Shown here: piece by piece, positions 9,438 through 18,803 of the stretch | Layout of the letters: each line of letters opens with the position of its first letter | Position numbering within the stretch: the first letter of the stretch is position 1 | From: Leptospira levettii | GTDB taxonomy: Bacteria > Spirochaetota > Leptospiria > Leptospirales > Leptospiraceae | NCBI RefSeq assembly: GCF_002812085.1 | Contig: NZ_NPDM01000001.1 | Location: 744,001 to 808,000 of the forward strand | Direction: 5' to 3' | Length of the DNA: 64,000 bases | Notes under the pieces: generated by a model | Seen by the model: the letters and a program-made list of their open reading frames with translations, nothing else | Databases searched by the model: none | Told to the model about the DNA's origin: nothing | Made by a program: the position numbers and the translations under genes

Positions 9438-11024
9438 CTATTTTTCCGCTAACATGAGCATATGAGTCACAGGGAAATCAAAAGGGATTAGGTCTGCGGT
9501 CAGTTTTGGATTTGGGATCCTTGGTAAAAAAAGTTTTATTTTACCTTCATATCGATTTTTTACGAGCCATTCATTTCGATAGGCACGCGAATTCGGGGAA
9601 ATTTTAAAACCAATTGATTCTAATTGTTCTTTCCACTCATTAAAACTCCAAAAACAAAAGGACTCGTGCATTTCACTTTTCCAATTGTCAGTATAATCTT
9701 TTTTTGAGATGTATTCGCAGATATCCTTGAGTTTCATACAATGGTATTCTATACCATCGACTAAAATGGAAGTCGTCCTAAGCACATAACCTTGCTCTTT
9801 GCGAAAGTCTTGTTGGAATTGGAAAAATCTTTCTTTGGTCGATTGGGATTCCAGGTAATCTTTAAAACTTGGAAATTTCTCAGGACCAAACCCTTGGTTT
9901 GTACTCGAATCCTCTTCCATCCAGACATAAACTTCTTTTTCTTTGTCTTCTGGACCGACAACATCCCGATTGATCCAAACCCCTCCATAAACAAGTTCCT
10001 CAAAACGGTTTTTGATAAATGCCAGGAGTTGTGACCTGTCACCGTATGATTCGATTTCATGAGTTAGCGATGAGGTATGTATGGCATTCATACTGAGACG
10101 TGGATAAACAAGTCCACTCACAGCATTTTTACGCAGAAAAAAGACATTGGGATTTTGGAACTCACCATTTTCTTTTCTTTGTTCACAGAGTTGGTAAAGA
10201 TGGCGTGCGATTTCCACTCCATAAAAATCAGATTCTGTATACTTAGGATCCTGACAGACAAGTTTGATCCAAGAACCAACAGCACATCCGATATCCCCAA
10301 TCCGACCTGGTCTCAAAAAGGGAACTGTTTCTTGGAATTTTAGTTCGGCGATTTCATCCATCTCACGGACATAGGTATTATAATCCCGAGATTCGGTTAG
10401 GTCTCCATCATCTCCGATCAGAGAATCAGAAAACAACATATCTACTTTTTCAAATAAACCATAATCCTTCCACAAACGTATACAGGCAGGATCAAGATTT
10501 TGTTTTGATTCTTTTTGTTTTAAAACAATACTTTCTAATTCTTCCCAAGGAAGTTTTGCCAAAAACGAATCCGCTGAACCAGGGTCTTTTTCAACCGGTA
10601 AAACTTTGAAGCCAAGTTCCAGATACAAGTTCGCCACTGGAGTGGAACAAAGGACTATTGTATTCTCGGGAGTTAACTTTAACATTAACTCAGTTTCTAC
10701 TTCAATTTTTTTAATTGTATACGAAGCAAAGTTAGGTGACTGACCAATGTCATCGATTGGAATGACAAAACTTGGAATGTTGAGTTCTTTAGAGAAATCC
10801 TGAATCATCATCGCCCTTTGGTAAAGGGGAAGTGGGTTACGCCTTGTGTTGTTATGATTGGCCGATGTAACGGCAAAGATGATGGCACTTGGGTGTTTAG
10901 AAATTTGTAATGGATTTCCAAACACATCCAATTCTTCCGAGAGTCCCATGTTTACCAAACGAAGTAAGTATTCCTTTTGGTACCTGGTGAGGAGATGGTG
11001 ACGCCCCGGAAGGAGTAGGTACAT
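9438..11024 (-). CDS. Fusion of a NadM-like nucleotidyltransferase fold and a SAM-dependent methyltransferase
   Basis: A protein of 528 residues. Residues 1-145 resemble archaeal-type NMN adenylyltransferase (NadM): PGR near the start, then SANHNNTRRNPLPLYQR (54-70) matching the NadM segment that ends in NPF..xER, and a following IPIDD. The usual HxGH nucleotide motif reads TRYQ (13-16), so adenylyl transfer is doubtful. Residues 225-420 look like a Rossmann methyltransferase with motif I GDIGCAVG (243-250) and an acidic strand end (YGVEIA). No signal peptide. It abuts the first exporter without spacing and lies 6 bp after the thiolase, so it belongs to the same operon; it could modify the exported substrate or make a small molecule. 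The methyltransferase part is likely; the nucleotidyltransferase part is moderately supported. Confidence 0.75.
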   Translation of the reverse strand: MYLLLPGRHHLLTRYQKEYLLRLVNMGLSEELDVFGNPLQISKHPSAIIFAVTSANHNNTRRNPLPLYQRAMMIQDFSKELNIPSFVIPIDDIGQSPNFASYTIKKIEVETELMLKLTPENTIVLCSTPVANLYLELGFKVLPVEKDPGSADSFLAKLPWEELESIVLKQKESKQNLDPACIRLWKDYGLFEKVDMLFSDSLIGDDGDLTESRDYNTYVREMDEIAELKFQETVPFLRPGRIGDIGCAVGSWIKLVCQDPKYTESDFYGVEIARHLYQLCEQRKENGEFQNPNVFFLRKNAVSGLVYPRLSMNAIHTSSLTHEIESYGDRSQLLAFIKNRFEELVYGGVWINRDVVGPEDKEKEVYVWMEEDSSTNQGFGPEKFPSFKDYLESQSTKERFFQFQQDFRKEQGYVLRTTSILVDGIEYHCMKLKDICEYISKKDYTDNWKSEMHESFCFWSFNEWKEQLESIGFKISPNSRAYRNEWLVKNRYEGKIKLFLPRIPNPKLTADLIPFDFPVTHMLMLAEK

Positions 11025-11030
11025 TTTGTA

Positions 11031-12212
11031 CTATGCTTTAGGGTTTTCTAAAACAATCGCGATTCCTTGTCCTCCACCGATACAAAGAGAAGCAACACCA
11101 TACTTCACTCCACGTCTTTGCATCTCAAGAGCCAAGGTCAAAGTCACACGATTACCCGATGCTCCGAGTGGATGTCCAATTGCAACAGCTCCACCGTTCA
11201 CATTGGTGATCTTAGGATCAAGACCAAGTTCCTTTTGCACCGCTAAGTACTGTGCTGCAAATGCTTCATTCACTTCGACTAGTCCAATGTCTTTTAAACT
11301 GAGTCCTGCTTTTTGTAAAGCAGCTGGAATTGCCAGTGCAGGCCCAATTCCCATCTTTGCAGGATCACAACCAGCGTGGCCCCATGATTTTACAATTGCG
11401 AGTGGTTCTTTGCCGAGTTTTTTTGCTTGGGATGCGGATGCAACAATCATTGCGGAAGCTCCATCATTGATCCCAGAGGCATTACCTGCAGTCACTGATC
11501 CATCTTTTTTGAAGGCAGGTTTTAATGTGGCAAGTTTTGCTCCACCAGCCTTACCTTTGATGAATTCATCTTTATCAAACACAATTGGATTTTTTCCACT
11601 GATCGTGATAGGATGGATTTCATCTTTTAGAATTCCTTTGTTAGTAGCTTCTTCTGCACGTTCTTGTGAAGTTGCTGCCCAAGCATCTTGTTCTTCTCTG
11701 GAAATTTTGTATTGGTCAGATAAGTTTTCTGCCGTCATCCCCATAGGAAGTTCTACATAAATGTCTGTTAAACCTTGTGCAAGTGAATCTTCGAATTCTG
11801 CATTTCCATAACGAACTCCAAATCTTGCATTGCGTACAACATAAGGTGCATTACTCATGGATTCCACTCCACCAGCTAGAACCGTGTGAGCTTCACCTAA
11901 CATGATCTTTTTGGCAGCTTGGATCACTGCTTCCATTCCCGAACCACAAAGTCTATTGAGTGTTAAGGCTGGACTTGTGATTGGAACTCCTGATTTTAAC
12001 CCAATGTGACGAGCTAAATAAATTCCATCTTTACCAGTAGGGATAACATTTCCAAAAATACTTTCTTCAATTAAGGAAGGATCAACACCCGTTTTTTGGA
12101 GTGCTGCTTTTGATACTTCGACCCCTAGGTCTACGGCACTCATGTCTTTGAGAGTTCCGCCAAAACTACCGAATGCGGATCTCAGTCCGCCCAAAATGTA
12201 AACTTGTTCCAT
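11031..12212 (-). CDS. Acetyl-CoA acetyltransferase (thiolase)
   Basis: A protein of 393 residues, the usual length for thiolase II. The acyl-accepting Cys is in [11 protein letters not shown] (Cys near 88), the catalytic His in [14 protein letters not shown], and the second Cys in [11 protein letters not shown]. It condenses or cleaves acetoacetyl-CoA in fatty acid or ketone metabolism in the cytoplasm. It is the first gene of the minus-strand run that continues into the fused enzyme 6 bp downstream and the export genes. That link may be only transcriptional read-through. Biosynthetic versus degradative direction cannot be told from sequence. Confidence 0.95.
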   Translation of the reverse strand: MEQVYILGGLRSAFGSFGGTLKDMSAVDLGVEVSKAALQKTGVDPSLIEESIFGNVIPTGKDGIYLARHIGLKSGVPITSPALTLNRLCGSGMEAVIQAAKKIMLGEAHTVLAGGVESMSNAPYVVRNARFGVRYGNAEFEDSLAQGLTDIYVELPMGMTAENLSDQYKISREEQDAWAATSQERAEEATNKGILKDEIHPITISGKNPIVFDKDEFIKGKAGGAKLATLKPAFKKDGSVTAGNASGINDGASAMIVASASQAKKLGKEPLAIVKSWGHAGCDPAKMGIGPALAIPAALQKAGLSLKDIGLVEVNEAFAAQYLAVQKELGLDPKITNVNGGAVAIGHPLGASGNRVTLTLALEMQRRGVKYGVASLCIGGGQGIAIVLENPKA

Positions 12213-12267
12213 AGATACCAGGAATGGGCAAAATTGGTCACCTGTCAGCTAAGAATTGAAATTTCAC

Positions 12268-12295
12268 TTGAAAGAGAATGCCAGTTCAATAGACT
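12268..12295 (+). promoter_or_regulatory. Candidate promoter, possibly leaderless, for the gene at 12302
   Basis: A -35-like TTGAAA (12268-12273), a 16-bp spacer and a -10-like TAGACT (12290-12295) end only 6 nt before the ATG at 12302. No Shine-Dalgarno sequence precedes the start. A transcript from here would begin at or next to the start codon. Confidence 0.35.
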
Positions 12296-12301
12296 TCCTG
12301 C

Positions 12302-13699
12302 ATGAATCGAGAACCAATGTTCGGCCTAGACACAGGTTTTATTTCCAAACAAACCGCAGGCCTCATTCGAGGGATCCTCCAAAAACGTTATTCCATTGGA
12401 GAAAGCTCCATTCCCTTATTTTCTTCCCCTTCCCCTTTGTACCCAGGTCTAGAACTCATTTCCGACAAAGGAGAAAACCCAATTGAATCACGATTGCTCG
12501 TTGGAAGCATTCGGATGGGATACGGTCACCACCGGATGGCACTTTCTGTGTATTCCCATTCTTTGAAAAAAAACATCCCCACTTACTTACACGATTTACT
12601 TGCCATCACCTCTCCTGAATCAAAAGCCATTGCCGACATCGATTCTGGTTATAGTTTTTTCTCTCGGATGAGTGCTGAGATAGGTGGACCCGTGGAATGG
12701 ATTTGGGGACAACTTATGTCACAGGGAAATTTAACCTCACTTGAACTTTCATGTCAACTTGCTGCCCTTTACAAAGGACTCATGAATGGAATTCCAAAAG
12801 ATTCACCTGTCATCACCACATACCCGTTAAATGGTCAAATTGCTGTTGCTTCTGGTTTTAACAAAATCATTCATTTGATTTGTGATAACTACCCTCAATA
12901 CTACTTACTTGTTCCAGGAGCATTAAACTTAGTACAATCTCCTTCCTCTTATACCAAGTTTATCGAAATGGGTGTTCCTAAAGACAACCTCGCTGTTGCT
13001 GGGCATTGGGTATCAGAAGACATTGTATCAAATGCTGTGACTGATTCTGAAAATAGAGTGAGAAGGATTGATTCCAAAAAAATCCGAAGGTTCTTAATCC
13101 CAATTGGTGGAGCAGGTGCACAAAAAGGTTATATTTTAGATCTCATTCGTTTGACCAAGTCATATCTCACCAATAGAAAAGCTGTGTATTGGATTAACAC
13201 TGGTGACCATGTGAAAGTGCTCAAAGCGATTGAAGAGTATTTGATTTTTCAGAAAATACCTTATTTATCGATTGATTCCTGGGAAGACCTCCTAACATTC
13301 ATTACACGTCACCCTCTCAGGTCAGAAGACAATGAAAACAATCCACCTGTTGTGTTGTTTCATTTTCCAACCCACACAGAAGCATTTTCAGCAACTGATA
13401 GGCTCATTCGAATCGCAGATGTCCTTGTCACCAAACCATCTGAGTTGGCATTTTTCCCTATTCCCAAACTGTTTATCCGCAGGGTTGGAGACCATGAAGC
13501 GGCGTCAGTCATAAGGTCTTTGGAACTAGGAGAAGGAACTGTGGAATGTAGGGAAGTGATGCATGCAAAGGAGCTGGTTCAAATTTTCACTGAGTCCGAT
13601 GATTTGTTACTCAGAATGAACGAATCCATTATCAAAAATACAATCGAAGGGATCTATAACGGAAGTAAAACGGCCGTCGAAATGGCGACCGCAACATGA
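12302..13699 (+). CDS. GT-B-fold glycosyltransferase-like protein (MGDG synthase-like)
   Basis: A protein of 465 residues without a signal peptide or membrane helix. After about 60 residues comes LLVGSIRMGYGHHRMA, similar to the glycine/histidine loop of MGDG synthase and MurG-like GT-B enzymes. Later sections (RFLIPIGGAGAQKGYI, then VLVTKPSELAFF) match the nucleotide-sugar half of that fold. The likely role is sugar transfer to a lipid acceptor at the membrane, but the substrate is unknown. It stands alone, divergent from the thiolase, and converges with the Hpt gene 4 bp away. The start lacks a ribosome-binding site. Family-level identity is moderately supported. Confidence 0.75.
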   Translation: MNREPMFGLDTGFISKQTAGLIRGILQKRYSIGESSIPLFSSPSPLYPGLELISDKGENPIESRLLVGSIRMGYGHHRMALSVYSHSLKKNIPTYLHDLLAITSPESKAIADIDSGYSFFSRMSAEIGGPVEWIWGQLMSQGNLTSLELSCQLAALYKGLMNGIPKDSPVITTYPLNGQIAVASGFNKIIHLICDNYPQYYLLVPGALNLVQSPSSYTKFIEMGVPKDNLAVAGHWVSEDIVSNAVTDSENRVRRIDSKKIRRFLIPIGGAGAQKGYILDLIRLTKSYLTNRKAVYWINTGDHVKVLKAIEEYLIFQKIPYLSIDSWEDLLTFITRHPLRSEDNENNPPVVLFHFPTHTEAFSATDRLIRIADVLVTKPSELAFFPIPKLFIRRVGDHEAASVIRSLELGEGTVECREVMHAKELVQIFTESDDLLLRMNESIIKNTIEGIYNGSKTAVEMATAT

Positions 13700-13703
13700 A
13701 GAT

Positions 13704-14066
13704 TTAAGAGGAGAACTTTTTCTCTAACTCTAGTTTCGTGGATTCCCAAATCCCTGGAATTTTTTTTCCTTCGGTAATGGATGAGTCCACGTCTCCTGAC
13801 TTCACAAGAGCCTCTGCTTTGACCACCACTTCCGAAAGACCTGCCAGTCCAAAATTGGCAGCAACTCCTTTGATTTGGTGGAGTTCGGATTGAAGTTCTT
13901 TTGGATCTTTGGATAACATCAATCGGTCCAAATTTTCAACCCGAGTCGCCATATTTTCCAATAGCGAAGTAATCATTTCCTTAAGCCATGCTTGGTCTTC
14001 AGGATCATTCATATCCACAAGAGATTCGATTCGCGACCAGTCTATTAACAAGTTCACACCACCCAT
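13704..14066 (-). CDS. Orphan histidine phosphotransfer (Hpt) protein
   Basis: A protein of 120 residues, the normal size of a four-helix Hpt domain. The phosphorylatable His63 is in LHQIKGVAANFGL, matching the HxxKG consensus. Such proteins relay phosphate between a hybrid histidine kinase and a response regulator. No kinase or receiver gene lies nearby, so its partners are elsewhere. A Met at residue 19 is an alternative start; the longer start at 14066 is kept because the N-terminal helix is plausible. Confidence 0.85.
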   Translation of the reverse strand: MGGVNLLIDWSRIESLVDMNDPEDQAWLKEMITSLLENMATRVENLDRLMLSKDPKELQSELHQIKGVAANFGLAGLSEVVVKAEALVKSGDVDSSITEGKKIPGIWESTKLELEKKFSS

Positions 14067-14145
14067 TCAAAAGATAACAGACTCATAAAAGCGTGTAAAT
14101 TACATTTTAAAAAATCATTTGCAGGTCTTTCCAATTGGTTTTTTT

Positions 14146-14151
14146 TGTAAT
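14146..14151 (+). promoter_or_regulatory. Candidate -10 element of lpxA
   Basis: TGTAAT lies 5 nt before the ATG at 14157, in a leader with no Shine-Dalgarno match. The best -35-like hexamer (TTGCAG, 14119-14124) is 21 bp upstream, longer than usual, so the call is weak. Confidence 0.3.
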
Positions 14152-14156
14152 TCAAT

Positions 14157-14963
14157 ATGAAAATACACCCCACTGCCATCATCGATCCAAAGGCGGAATT
14201 ACATGAATCCGTTGAAGTAGGTCCATTTTGTATCATCGAAAAAGATGTGAGAATTGGAGAAGGAACCGTCATCGAATCCCACGTAAAAATCTTATCTGGG
14301 ACGCGGATTGGTAAATTTAACAAAATTTCCTCAGGTGGTAGTTTCGGTGGTTTGCCTCAAGATTTAGCCTTCAAACCCGAAACCAAAACGTATTTGGAAA
14401 TTGGGGATCACAATCATTTTAGAGAAAACGTTATTTTTCATAGGGGTACTGTTGAAGGAAAAGCCACTACCATTGGAAACCATAATTATATGATGGGGAA
14501 TGTCCATATTGCTCATGACGTACTGGTCGGAGACCATAACATCATGGTACAAAATACTATGCTCGCAGGTCACGTAGTCATTGGAAACAAAGTCTTCATT
14601 TCTGGTTCTGTTGGAGTTCACCAATTTGTAAGGGTTTCCGATTATGCAATGTTAGCAGGCCTCACAAAGGTAGTAAAAGACGTTCCTCCATATGCAACAG
14701 TGGATGGCCATCCAGGACTGATAGTAAGTTTGAATGTTGTGGGAATGAAACGTGCAGGAATTTCTGCCGATGTTCGCCTTGCCATCAAAAGAGTTTATAA
14801 AACGATCTATCATAGTGGCCTCAACACAAAACAAGCATTAGCTGAACTTAAAAAAGACCCAAATCCTGCTCCTGAAGTACAAAAAGTAATCGAATTCTTT
14901 GAAACAAGTAAACGAGGAGTTGTTGACCATCGTTTTGTTTCTGGCGGATCCGACGAAGAATGA
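14157..14963 (+). CDS. lpxA: LpxA, acyl-ACP--UDP-N-acetylglucosamine (or GlcNAc3N) O/N-acyltransferase
   Basis: A protein of 268 residues (E. coli LpxA has 262) built from the hexapeptide repeats of a left-handed beta helix, followed by a helical C-terminus. The catalytic-His region reads MGNVHIAHD. LpxA adds the first 3-hydroxyacyl chain in lipid A biosynthesis in the cytoplasm; in characterised Leptospira the substrate is the diamino sugar UDP-GlcNAc3N. Whether that holds here cannot be read directly. Its stop overlaps the galE start (ATGA), so the two are translationally coupled. The region just upstream suggests a leaderless transcript. Confidence 0.95.
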   Translation: MKIHPTAIIDPKAELHESVEVGPFCIIEKDVRIGEGTVIESHVKILSGTRIGKFNKISSGGSFGGLPQDLAFKPETKTYLEIGDHNHFRENVIFHRGTVEGKATTIGNHNYMMGNVHIAHDVLVGDHNIMVQNTMLAGHVVIGNKVFISGSVGVHQFVRVSDYAMLAGLTKVVKDVPPYATVDGHPGLIVSLNVVGMKRAGISADVRLAIKRVYKTIYHSGLNTKQALAELKKDPNPAPEVQKVIEFFETSKRGVVDHRFVSGGSDEE

Positions 14964-15928
14964 GAGTCCTCGTTACCGGGGGAGCCGGTTATATTGGGAG
15001 TCACATTGTCCTAGAACTGATGGAACTGGGACATGAAATCATTATTGTAGATGATATGGAAAAAGGGAACGAAGCCAATTTGTTTCCTGGAAATGAATTT
15101 ATTAAAGGCGAAATCCAAGATCCAAATATTCTAAAAAGAGCATTTTCCAAAAAGGTTGATGCTGTCTTTCATTTTGCTGCTTGGAAAGCAGCCGGTGAAT
15201 CCATGACAGATCCATTAAAATATACAATGAATAATTTAAATGGAACCTTCACTTTGTTAAATGCCATGATCCAATATGGTTGTCAGTACTTTGTATTTTC
15301 TTCATCCGCCGCGGTATATGGTGCTCCAAAATACTTGCCAATAGACGAAAATCATCCATTACAACCTGAAAACTATTATGGTTATACCAAACTCTGTATT
15401 GAAGAGAATTTGGAATGGTTTGATAAACTTAAAAATTTAAAGTCAGCTCGACTACGTTACTTTAATGCTGCAGGTTACGACCCTAAAGGTAGAATCAAAG
15501 GAATCGAAAAAACTCCAGCTAACTTACTGCCCATCATCATGGAAGCAGCTTCAGGCATTCGGAAAGGTTTTGAGATTTATGGAAATGATTATGATACAGA
15601 AGATGGAACTTGTGTTCGTGATTACATTCATGTAAGTGATTTAGCAAAAGCACATGTTTTGGCTTTGAACTATATCATGGATAAAAATGAAAGTCTAACG
15701 ATAAACTTAGGTTCGGAAGCTGGTTATTCAGTCAAAGAAATGGCTGATTTATCTGAGAAGGTTGTGGGAAAAGAAATTCCCCACAAAACAGGGCCTAGGC
15801 GATTAGGTGACCCTGCGAAATTATTAGCTTCTTCCAAAAAAGCTAGGGAAATTCTGAACTGGACACCAATCTATAGTGATGCAGAAACATTACTATCGAG
15901 TATGTGGAATTTGTATAAAAATCTATAA
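14960..15928 (+). CDS. galE: UDP-glucose 4-epimerase (GalE-type short-chain dehydrogenase)
   Basis: A protein of 322 residues beginning at the NAD-binding loop GGAGYIGSH; the catalytic pair is in YYGYTKL, with the preceding SSSAAVYG serine. The length and the sequence LRYFNAAGYDP fit GalE, which interconverts UDP-glucose and UDP-galactose for surface polysaccharide. It overlaps lpxA by 4 bp, placing sugar-nucleotide supply with lipid A synthesis. A UDP-GlcNAc epimerase activity is possible. It overlaps the VanY-like gene tail-to-tail by 6 bp. Confidence 0.92.
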   Translation: MRVLVTGGAGYIGSHIVLELMELGHEIIIVDDMEKGNEANLFPGNEFIKGEIQDPNILKRAFSKKVDAVFHFAAWKAAGESMTDPLKYTMNNLNGTFTLLNAMIQYGCQYFVFSSSAAVYGAPKYLPIDENHPLQPENYYGYTKLCIEENLEWFDKLKNLKSARLRYFNAAGYDPKGRIKGIEKTPANLLPIIMEAASGIRKGFEIYGNDYDTEDGTCVRDYIHVSDLAKAHVLALNYIMDKNESLTINLGSEAGYSVKEMADLSEKVVGKEIPHKTGPRRLGDPAKLLASSKKAREILNWTPIYSDAETLLSSMWNLYKNL

Positions 15929-16723
15929 ATTCTGCGAACTGATCTTTTCACAATCCGGGTTGATGGACCTTACATAATCCAAAGCCCGGTCACCCAACAC
16001 TTCAGCACCCATAAAACTTCCAATTAATTTGATCTCACCAGATTGAAATGATTTTACCCATTCTTTCGTGAGTTGGTTTGAGATAGGTGCATAAGACCAA
16101 TGCCATTTTTCTTCTTGGTAACCTTTATGATTCCGTGTAGAAAGTGGACTGTATGGTTGGCAAAATCCATAACGGGAAGCATTTTCTTTTAGCCAATCGT
16201 ATAGAATTTTTCCCTTTCCGTTCGATTCAAAATAAGCATTATCCAGTGCATTTAAATCAAAGTCGGTTCCCCAATGGTGACGTGATGTTCCAGGAGCACT
16301 CGAAAATTCTAAAATTAAATTAATGATTTCTTCAGGTAATTTACCAGTGATCGGAACTCGCATCGCTTTTTTACCAGAGTATTTGGATTCCCAAATTCCT
16401 TTTTGGTGTGAAAAATTACGGAAACTCGATACTAAAAAAATATGTTGTTTATAAGAACTTGGCTTTGAGTCTTCAAAATCATTGATCATTTTGTGAAGCG
16501 CTTTTTTAACATCTGGTCTAAGGAAATGTTCTTTTGCATTTTCTTCTAATATAACAGGCGCTAATGGTCCAGGAGAATTGAATTTGCCTGTTAAATAGGA
16601 AACTTTATCAATACCCAAATACAAATCAGATTGAGTTTGTTTGACAGGTTTCTCTCCACATACACATAGTATTGAGAGAAAAAACAATAATAGATATTTC
16701 GTTCTGAACATGGTAAGGTTCAT
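15923..16723 (-). CDS. VanY-like D,D-carboxypeptidase lipoprotein (peptidase M15B)
   Basis: A protein of 266 residues with a lipoprotein-type signal (hydrophobic residues 10-21, Cys20 or Cys22 as anchor). The M15B zinc site is visible in SRHHWGTDFDL and EKWHWSYAP. Enzymes of this family remove the terminal D-Ala from peptidoglycan stem peptides in the periplasm. It is the last gene of the minus-strand run after recG, 14 bp away. An alternative start at Met5 is possible; neither has a clear ribosome-binding site. The family is firm, the exact cleavage specificity is not. Confidence 0.88.
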   Translation of the reverse strand: MNLTMFRTKYLLLFFLSILCVCGEKPVKQTQSDLYLGIDKVSYLTGKFNSPGPLAPVILEENAKEHFLRPDVKKALHKMINDFEDSKPSSYKQHIFLVSSFRNFSHQKGIWESKYSGKKAMRVPITGKLPEEIINLILEFSSAPGTSRHHWGTDFDLNALDNAYFESNGKGKILYDWLKENASRYGFCQPYSPLSTRNHKGYQEEKWHWSYAPISNQLTKEWVKSFQSGEIKLIGSFMGAEVLGDRALDYVRSINPDCEKISSQNL

Positions 16724-16737
16724 TTAAAAATTACCGA

Positions 16738-18798
16738 TTAATTCGCAAATAAAAATTTACCTTCACTGAATCGGATCCTCAGTTCAGATACCTCGTTTGG
16801 ATCATCTAAAGGAAAGGATGTTGCATCCTCTTTTGCATATTCTAAAAGTTCACGATCCACAACCAAATCAGCAATTTTAAACTCAGGCAGTCCACTTTGT
16901 TTGACACCTAAAAGTTCACCTGGACCACGGATGGCGAGATCCTTTTCGGCCAAAAAATAACCATCATTGGAGGTTACTAGTGCTTCTAATCGATCTCTCC
17001 CTTCATCACTGATAAAATCACCTGTCATCAAAATACAAAAACTTTCCAAATCACTTCGTCCCACTCGACCACGTAACTGGTGTAATTGGGAAATTCCAAA
17101 TCTTTCTGCATGTTCCACTACTAAAATTGTAGCATTGGGTACATCCACTCCGACTTCCACAACAGTTGTAGTAACTAAAATTTGGATCTCACCTGATTTG
17201 AATTTCTCCATTACAAATTCTTTCTCGACACTTTTCATTTTTCCATGTAATAATCCAATTTTAAGATCAGGAAAAATATTTGTTCGTAAGTTTTCATAAG
17301 CAACCGTACAAGATTCTAAATCAACCTTCTCCGATTCTTCAACGAGAGGATAAACTATATAACACTGTCTACCAGAACTTACATACTTTCGAATTGAATT
17401 GTATACGCCTGTTCGTCGGTCTTCTTTGTACCAACGTGTATCAATAGGTTTACGACCTTTTGGTTTTGTTTTGATATTTACGAGGGTTAGGTCTCCATAT
17501 AAAGTGAGACAAAGTGTTCTGGGAATTGGAGTTGCAGTCATCGCCAAAATATCAGGATTTTTTCCTTTCGCACGAATGGTCTCCCTTTGGTCGACACCAA
17601 ACTTATGTTGTTCATCAATGACAACCAGTCCCAGGTCAGAAAAAATCACATCTTCTTGTAATAAAGAATGGGTTCCAATGATAATATTAGATTCGCCAGT
17701 TTTGATACGATTTAATTTTTCAGCTCTGGATTTTTTGTTCTCACCACCTAATAACAATTCTATACCAAGGAATGGCATATTGCCCATAAATTTATAAATT
17801 GTTTGGTAGTGTTGTCTGGCTAAAATTTCTGTAGGTGCTAAAAAAGCCACTTGGATGTGGTTATCAATATAATGTAAACCGATCAGAAGTGCTGTAATTG
17901 TTTTTCCAGAACCTACATCACCCTGTAACAAAAACGCTGATGGTGTATCTGTATTTGTTTTGGAGAGTATTGTCGTAACAGCAATTTTTTGATCTTCTGT
18001 TAATTCAAAAGGAAGATTTTTCTCTAATTTAACACGAGACGGTGAATTTGGAAGAGGCCACAACAATCGTTTTACTTTTTGGCGTTCTCTTTGTTTATAC
18101 AATAAGAGCCTTTGGAAATAAAAAAACTCTTCATAGGCAAATCGTTTTCTGGAAACTTGGACAGTTTCCATCGAATCGGGAAAATGAATTTTACGGAATG
18201 CTTCGTCACGACCGAGTAACTGACGTTTTTTGATCAATTTTGACGGAAGGTTTTCTCCAATCTCACCACTTACTAATACTTGGTGGATGAGTTTGCGTAA
18301 ACCCTTAGAATCCAATCCTTCTTCTTTGAGTGCCTCAGTGGATGGATACAAGGGTATAATTCTTCCAGCATGTATTGAATCTTCCGGATCATCCGTGTCT
18401 GATAAAAATTCATATTCAGGATGAACGATTTGATATCCTTTGAAATATTCCAATTTACCAGAGATCACAACTTTTTTCTCAATTGTGAATAGTTTGTGAA
18501 AAAAATTAACTCCACGAAAAAAAACTAAGTTGATCCTTTCATTATTTAAAGTGCGAAAACCAACGAGTAATCTGCTCTTTTTACCGTGCACAATGTAACT
18601 ATCAACAATACTTCCCAGTAAAGTAACATGATCACCTTGTTTTAAAATGATATCCTTTGTAAAATTTCGATCTAAATAACGCCTCGGAAAGTAAGTTAAT
18701 AACTCGTAGTACGTGGAGACTCCATGTTCTAGCAAAACGGTTTTACGTTTCGGGCCAATTCCTTTTAAATTCGATAAATTTTGTGTGAGATCAAACAT
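16738..18798 (-). CDS. recG: ATP-dependent DNA helicase RecG
   Basis: A protein of 686 residues, the standard length. The N-terminus has the wedge/OB domain; the helicase has Walker A LLQGDVGSGKT, the DExH box VVIDEQHKFG, TATPIPRTL and the C-terminal HQLRGRVGRS. RecG regresses stalled replication forks and processes branched DNA. It lies in a tight minus-strand run, 5 bp after the zinc-ribbon membrane protein and before the VanY-like lipoprotein. Confidence 0.97.
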   Translation of the reverse strand: MFDLTQNLSNLKGIGPKRKTVLLEHGVSTYYELLTYFPRRYLDRNFTKDIILKQGDHVTLLGSIVDSYIVHGKKSRLLVGFRTLNNERINLVFFRGVNFFHKLFTIEKKVVISGKLEYFKGYQIVHPEYEFLSDTDDPEDSIHAGRIIPLYPSTEALKEEGLDSKGLRKLIHQVLVSGEIGENLPSKLIKKRQLLGRDEAFRKIHFPDSMETVQVSRKRFAYEEFFYFQRLLLYKQRERQKVKRLLWPLPNSPSRVKLEKNLPFELTEDQKIAVTTILSKTNTDTPSAFLLQGDVGSGKTITALLIGLHYIDNHIQVAFLAPTEILARQHYQTIYKFMGNMPFLGIELLLGGENKKSRAEKLNRIKTGESNIIIGTHSLLQEDVIFSDLGLVVIDEQHKFGVDQRETIRAKGKNPDILAMTATPIPRTLCLTLYGDLTLVNIKTKPKGRKPIDTRWYKEDRRTGVYNSIRKYVSSGRQCYIVYPLVEESEKVDLESCTVAYENLRTNIFPDLKIGLLHGKMKSVEKEFVMEKFKSGEIQILVTTTVVEVGVDVPNATILVVEHAERFGISQLHQLRGRVGRSDLESFCILMTGDFISDEGRDRLEALVTSNDGYFLAEKDLAIRGPGELLGVKQSGLPEFKIADLVVDRELLEYAKEDATSFPLDDPNEVSELRIRFSEGKFLFAN

Positions 18799-18803
18799 AG
18801 AAT

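Noticed and set aside
11026..11760. A 244-residue open frame on the plus strand
   Set aside because: It is antisense to the thiolase and has a Pro/Ser-rich, domain-free translation, as expected for a shadow of a well-conserved gene.
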